Shown here: positions 63,867-64,000 of the stretch, one piece after another
Position numbering within the stretch: position 1 is the first letter of the stretch
Layout: each line of letters begins with the position of its first letter
Assembly (NCBI GenBank): GCA_046349395.1
Contig: JAXMCK010000006.1
Location: forward strand, 62,001-126,000
From: JAXMCK01 sp046349395
Lineage (GTDB): Bacteria; Pseudomonadota; Alphaproteobacteria; Geminicoccales; Geminicoccaceae
Length of the DNA stretch: 64,000 nt
Reading direction: 5' to 3'
The notes under the pieces: model-generated
Database searches by the model: none
The model's input: only the letters and a program-made list of their open reading frames with translations
What the model was told of the DNA's origin: nothing
Translations under genes and position numbers: made by a program

Positions 63867-64000
63867 CTCGACCTTCTCCTGATCCCTACCCCGTAACGTC
63901 AGGCGGCGCGGTCGGCACCACCTGCCCGTACACTTTTTTCGGCTTCTTCGTCACTCGTACCGGCCGCCGCCGCCCTCGCGACGCCGACCCTCGCCGCCAC

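Noticed and set aside
63899..64000. Open minus-strand frames reaching the right window edge
   Set aside because: Two different frames are open here: one ends at 63899 and is Ala-rich, the other ends a little further on and is Lys/Arg/Pro-rich. Neither can be chosen or identified from about 35 codons.

Overview
The window is uniformly GC-rich and fits a free-living alphaproteobacterium, probably a Rhodospirillales-like lineage. This rests on four things. The TCA-cycle genes run mdh-sucC-sucD-sucA-odhB. A RegB/RegA (PrrBA/ActSR) redox two-component system is present. There is an Irr-type member of the Fur family. A ribbon-helix-helix regulator of an alphaproteobacterial type is also present. 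No rRNA, tRNA or CRISPR array was seen.

Region 1 (1-15541, plus strand) is the late part of a prophage: a SleB-like endolysin, Mu-type head and neck genes (gp36, gpG and gp37 homologues), then a complete siphovirus-type tail module. The tail module has a tail tube gene, a tail chaperone with a textbook A-AAA-AAC slippery heptamer, a tape measure, gpM/L/K-like tip genes, a gpJ-like hub and three host-contact genes, one of them a beta-helix tailspike. The mix of Mu-type head genes and a long tail resembles B3/D3112/RcapMu-type transposable phages. The left end lies outside the window.

Region 2 (15640-46620) is an accessory island with decayed IS481-type transposase fragments at both ends. It contains two SGNH hydrolases flanking a transketolase remnant, an RraA-like aldolase and a cysteine hydrolase, and a six-gene peptidase plus oligopeptide ABC importer operon. 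Next come a cyclase-TPR protein and a divergent pair encoding a peptidoglycan-binding/HExxH protein and a hemopexin-repeat protein. The island ends with a catabolic locus: sugar-type ABC importer without ATPase, LacI regulator, hyuA-hyuB-small zinc protein-enolase superfamily operon, SDR dehydrogenase and a GH26-like secreted hydrolase. Repeated TTTAWCGTTA motifs link the LacI gene with the hyu/SDR divergent promoter region and suggest one regulon.

Region 3 (46709-64000) looks like core chromosome apart from an orphan terminase-like gene. It carries the TCA operon, an RHH-PAS regulator, two tandem RegA-type response regulators downstream of RegB, a membrane protein and a 2-hydroxyacid dehydrogenase, an SH3 protein, Irr and a nitronate monooxygenase family protein.

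The least explained parts are the HExxH/hemopexin pair with its shared palindrome, the four-gene hyu operon with its 72-residue zinc-finger protein, and the duplicated RegA regulators with nearly identical DNA-binding domains.
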